Assembly: GCA_025963675.1 (NCBI GenBank)
Contig: JAOQAJ010000096.1
Coordinates: forward strand, 1-35,631
Direction: 5' to 3'
Origin: Segetibacter sp.
Lineage (GTDB): Bacteria; Bacteroidota; Bacteroidia; Chitinophagales; Chitinophagaceae
Length of the DNA: 35,631 bases
The notes under the pieces are model-generated. The model was not told the DNA's origin, did no database searches, and saw only the letters and a program-made list of their open reading frames with translations. Below are positions 33,750 through 35,631 of this stretch, piece after piece. Made by a program: the position numbers and the translations under genes. Position 1 is the stretch's first letter. Every line of letters begins with the position of its first letter.

Positions 33750-33777
33750 AGCACCCTTTTGAGTGCTTTATATTTTG
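33743..33777. terminator. Bidirectional terminator between the AsmA-like and 33798 genes
   Basis: The stem AATATAAAGCAC/GTGCTTTATATT with an 8-base loop covers the last codons of the + strand gene and serves two convergent genes. Confidence 0.88.
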
Positions 33778-33797
33778 AGGTTTTGTACGCGAGCTCT

Positions 33798-34160
33798 TTA
33801 CGATGACTTTGGAGTCTTTTTATGAAAGCTTTCTACCTGTTGAATAAACTCTGAAAGCTTTCGGTCGGCATATGGGCCATAGGCGTCGACCAAAGTTCCT
33901 TTTAATCCGTCTGTAGTTTCAATCTGATACAGAATGGTATTATCATTTGGATCAGACTGGCCTTCAAACCTAAAAAAGTTAACAACATTTATCTCTTCAG
34001 GAGGATATATTTTCTCAGTTTTAAGTGATTTTAATCCCTTGTCCGATATTTTAAAGTCATCGTCGTAACCTTTCAACACCAGTTTATTTGTAACTGATGC
34101 AAGGTTCTTCATATGAGGTATAAGATCATTATTTTCCAGAAATTCGTTATTCTCTTCCAT
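33798..34160 (-). CDS. Conserved hypothetical protein (often labelled phosphoribosylpyrophosphate synthetase)
   Basis: A 120-residue soluble protein. The core (LVLKGYDDDFKISDKGLKS, INVVNFFRFEGQSDPNDNTILYQIETTDGLKGTLVDAYGPYAD) matches a small conserved Bacteroidota family that databases often name phosphoribosylpyrophosphate synthetase. It lacks the PRPP-binding and catalytic motifs and is far too short, so that name is not supported. Function unknown. A TGGCA box begins 38 bases before the start codon, and the neighbouring PA2169-type gene is on the same strand with its own terminator between them. Confidence 0.8.
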   Translation of the reverse strand: MEENNEFLENNDLIPHMKNLASVTNKLVLKGYDDDFKISDKGLKSLKTEKIYPPEEINVVNFFRFEGQSDPNDNTILYQIETTDGLKGTLVDAYGPYADRKLSEFIQQVESFHKKTPKSS

Positions 34161-34182
34161 AACTTAGATTTTTAAAAATGAT

Positions 34183-34198
34183 TGAAAATTTCTTGCCA
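34183..34198 (-). promoter_or_regulatory. TGGCA box upstream of the 33798-34160 gene
   Basis: On the minus strand it reads TGGCAAGAAATTTTCA, beginning 38 bases before the ATG. It shares GAAATTTT with the box at 34994. Confidence 0.5.
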
Positions 34199-34235
34199 TA
34201 GATAATTCTGCTGTTTACAGATAATTAAAGAAATA

Positions 34236-34262
34236 AAAGCCGGCATTTAACCGGCTTTCTTC
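34236..34262 (-). terminator. Terminator of the PA2169-family gene
   Basis: The stem AAAGCCGG/CCGGCTTT with a 7-base loop; on the minus strand a T-rich tail follows, just past the stop codon at 34289. Confidence 0.85.
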
Positions 34263-34288
34263 TCAAAATGATAAAACACTCTATAAAC

Positions 34289-34759
34289 CTAGCTTACTTT
34301 CGCATCATGTAGATCACGATATTTTTTAATCAAATCATGCGAGGTTTTTAAATCACTTTTTTGAGTGCTGATTAATTGCCTGATTTCTGTACTCATGTAT
34401 GCATCAGATTCCAGAGCTGCTTCATAAGCCCTTTGTGCTACATCTTCACCATACTCACAATTGCCTAAAATCGTTTCACGATCCTTGCCTGTGATGGCAG
34501 CTTTCAGGTCCATCCAAACCCGGTATACCTTGCCCGAGACCGTCGTGTCAGTTGCAGCCTCCCCACCCAGGCGTCCAACTTCCTGTACTAGTTGGGCTGT
34601 ATATTTACGGCTTTGATCAGCCATTTCATTAAATATTGCTATTAAATCTACGTCTAAGGCCTTCGCTTCTTTTACCGCTCTTTCATATCCTACAACACGG
34701 TCATTATTTATTCTTATAAGATCGTTTAAAACGCTTATTAATTCATCTTGCTTTTCCAT
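34289..34759 (-). CDS. PA2169-family four-helix-bundle protein (DUF2383)
   Basis: A 156-residue ferritin-like helical protein. The N-terminal VLNDLIRINNDRVVGYERAVKEAK, the middle EMADQSRKYTAQLVQEVGRLGGEAA, and ITGKDRETILGNCEYGEDVAQRAYEAAL are the hallmarks of DUF2383/PA2169 proteins. These are small stress-induced proteins of unknown function with conserved acidic/His residues reminiscent of metal sites. It has a hairpin terminator behind it. A weaker TGGCC box starts 62 bases before it. Confidence 0.92.
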   Translation of the reverse strand: MEKQDELISVLNDLIRINNDRVVGYERAVKEAKALDVDLIAIFNEMADQSRKYTAQLVQEVGRLGGEAATDTTVSGKVYRVWMDLKAAITGKDRETILGNCEYGEDVAQRAYEAALESDAYMSTEIRQLISTQKSDLKTSHDLIKKYRDLHDAKVS

Positions 34760-34805
34760 AATTATAGTTTTTTTAAATTTTAAAAAGTACGGCTATCTAC
34801 GGTAC

Positions 34806-34821
34806 TAAAAAAAATGGGCCA
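34806..34821 (-). promoter_or_regulatory. Weak TGGC box upstream of the PA2169-family gene
   Basis: On the minus strand it reads TGGCCCATTTTTTTTA, starting 62 bases before the ATG, longer than the usual 36-41. It is the least certain member of the set. Confidence 0.25.
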
Positions 34822-34993
34822 GTTGTTTCTCTTAATTATTAAAATCGCATTGTAGCTAATATTGTTCTGAATTTCGTTCTGAGCAAAAAATTCCACGCTT
34901 ATTAGTTGAAGACCAATTGTTTATGGCTTAGGTCGCTTTCATTCAACTGATGCTATAAAGACAAATTGCTACTTCAAGGTGCTATTACTTCAA

Positions 34994-35009
34994 TGGCATG
35001 AAATTTTTT
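34994..35009 (+). promoter_or_regulatory. TGGCA box upstream of the small beta-barrel gene
   Basis: TGGCATGAAATTTTTT begins 36 bases before the ATG at 35030 and resembles the box at 34198 (minus). Confidence 0.5.
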
Positions 35010-35029
35010 GGAAGTGTAAAAATCAATTT

Positions 35030-35497
35030 ATGAAAAACTTAGTGTTGTTATTTGCTATTTGCTGCATTGCAGTTTCCAGTGTAAATGCCCAAAGTATGGG
35101 CAGAAGTTATAAAACCGCCCTTGGTGTGAAATTTTGGGATGGCGCCGGTATCTCTTTTAAAACATTTGTAGCTCCAAACAATGCCCTTGAGGTCATAGGC
35201 TATTTTTATAACAAAGGAACAAGGCTGACCGGTTTATACGAAATACATGGAAATATAGCTGACGCCCCAGGCTTGAAATGGTATATCGGTCCGGGTGCTC
35301 ACATTGGGTTTTACGATTACGAGGGTTACAAGGGTGACAGGGCAGTTGCAGGTATAGACGGGGTGCTAGGCCTTGATTATAAAATTAACAGAGCTCCGAT
35401 TAACCTTTCTCTTGACTGGCAGCCCTCCTTTGAGTTTGCCGACGGACGCGGCTTTGTAGGCAGTTGGGGTGGTTTGGGGATAAGATATGCTTTCTAG
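35030..35497 (+). CDS. Small outer-membrane beta-barrel protein
   Basis: A 155-residue exported protein. I start at 35030, which gives a clean signal peptide (MKNLVLLFAICCIAVSSVNAQ); an in-frame GTG 51 bases upstream would place the signal internally. The mature part is a series of amphipathic strands (ALGVKFWDGAGISFKTFVA, ALEVIGYFYNKGTRLTGLYEIHG, GLKWYIGPGAHIGFYDYEG, GVLGLDYKINRAPINLSLDWQPSFEF) and ends in GLGIRYAF with C-terminal Phe, the classic outer-membrane barrel signal. Family function is unknown. It has its own TGGCA box. Confidence 0.8.
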   Translation: MKNLVLLFAICCIAVSSVNAQSMGRSYKTALGVKFWDGAGISFKTFVAPNNALEVIGYFYNKGTRLTGLYEIHGNIADAPGLKWYIGPGAHIGFYDYEGYKGDRAVAGIDGVLGLDYKINRAPINLSLDWQPSFEFADGRGFVGSWGGLGIRYAF

Positions 35498-35571
35498 CTT
35501 GTTCATAACCGAATACGGCAGAACAAAAAATCGTTAGCTTTTTGGTTGTTGGCATTTGTTCACTAATAAAA

Positions 35572-35595
35572 CATCGTTGTGTCACTCACTTCTAC
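35572..35595 (-). repeat. Interspersed repeat, GTACAAGTGAGTGACAC type, slightly diverged
   Basis: CATCGTTGTGTCACTCACTT matches the reverse complement of 22354-22378, then CTAC in place of GTAC. It lies after the small barrel gene at the window end. Confidence 0.75.
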
Positions 35596-35631
35596 ATAAC
35601 TTTCTATATTGATCAATGTGGGCAAAGTCCC

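Noticed and set aside
33798-34160. Annotation as phosphoribosylpyrophosphate synthetase
   Set aside because: 120 residues with no PRPP-binding loop or catalytic motif; the common database name appears to be an error.
20411-35009. Calling all TGGCA boxes classical sigma-54 promoters
   Set aside because: Only the 20623 copy has the G of the -12 element; the others have T, A or C there, so the label is limited to sigma-54-like.
35550-35565. TGGCATTTGTTCACT near the window end considered as a further TGGCA box
   Set aside because: No downstream gene is visible before the window ends and the T-run is missing, so it cannot be judged.

Overview
The window comes from a Bacteroidota genome, most likely a Chitinophagaceae-type soil or rhizosphere bacterium. 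The evidence is a SusD-family outer-membrane lipoprotein with IPT/TIG surface glycan-binding lipoproteins, AT-rich intergenic DNA, weak or absent Shine-Dalgarno sequences, TAnnTTTG-type promoter elements, and a Bacteroidota-style set of sensor kinases and OmpA/beta-barrel proteins. No rRNA, tRNA, CRISPR array, integrase or intact insertion sequence was seen.

Region 1 (1-11.9 kb, all + strand) is a beta-mannan/galactomannan utilisation locus. It starts inside a susD gene, whose susC partner presumably lies upstream of the window. Two TIG-repeat glycan-binding lipoproteins follow, then a strong terminator, a GH26 endo-mannanase, a sodium:solute symporter, a GH130 mannosylglucose phosphorylase, an AGE-family cellobiose/mannobiose 2-epimerase and a GH27 alpha-galactosidase. 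Together they describe a route: remove galactose (GH27), cut the mannan (GH26), import mannobiose, epimerise it to mannosyl-glucose, and phosphorolyse that to mannose-1-phosphate and glucose.

Region 2 (11.9-15.7 kb) holds a convergent cyanophycin synthetase gene (cphA), an AT-rich spacer with a likely 57-codon gene, and a small hydrophilic protein gene. Region 3 (15.8-19.6 kb) is a tightly overlapping four-gene operon: UbiA-like prenyltransferase, type III polyketide synthase, SAM methyltransferase and FAD-dependent oxidoreductase, closed by a hairpin terminator. It looks like a meroterpenoid, alkylresorcinol or quinone-type lipid pathway of unknown product.

Region 4 (19.7-35.6 kb) is a signalling and envelope-stress region. 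It contains an atypical stand-alone response regulator, a beta-barrel plus OmpA-lipoprotein pair, DUF1328 and other tiny membrane proteins, a CHASE3 histidine kinase, rpoN with an adjacent NtrC-type activator, a REC-PAS-histidine kinase, a flavin-reductase-like small protein, a YihY/BrkB membrane protein, an AsmA-like protein, a PA2169-type four-helix protein and a small beta-barrel. Reading upstream regions side by side shows a recurrent TGGCA-N(5-6)-TT box. In five cases it begins 36-41 bp before the start codon, with others at 27-62 bp. This suggests a local co-regulated stress set, perhaps read by the RpoN encoded here, although the -12 half is not canonical.

Two related interspersed intergenic repeats (core AAGAGTGCGACGCAAGAA, and GTTGTGTCACTCACTTGTAC with relatives) occur six times across the window.
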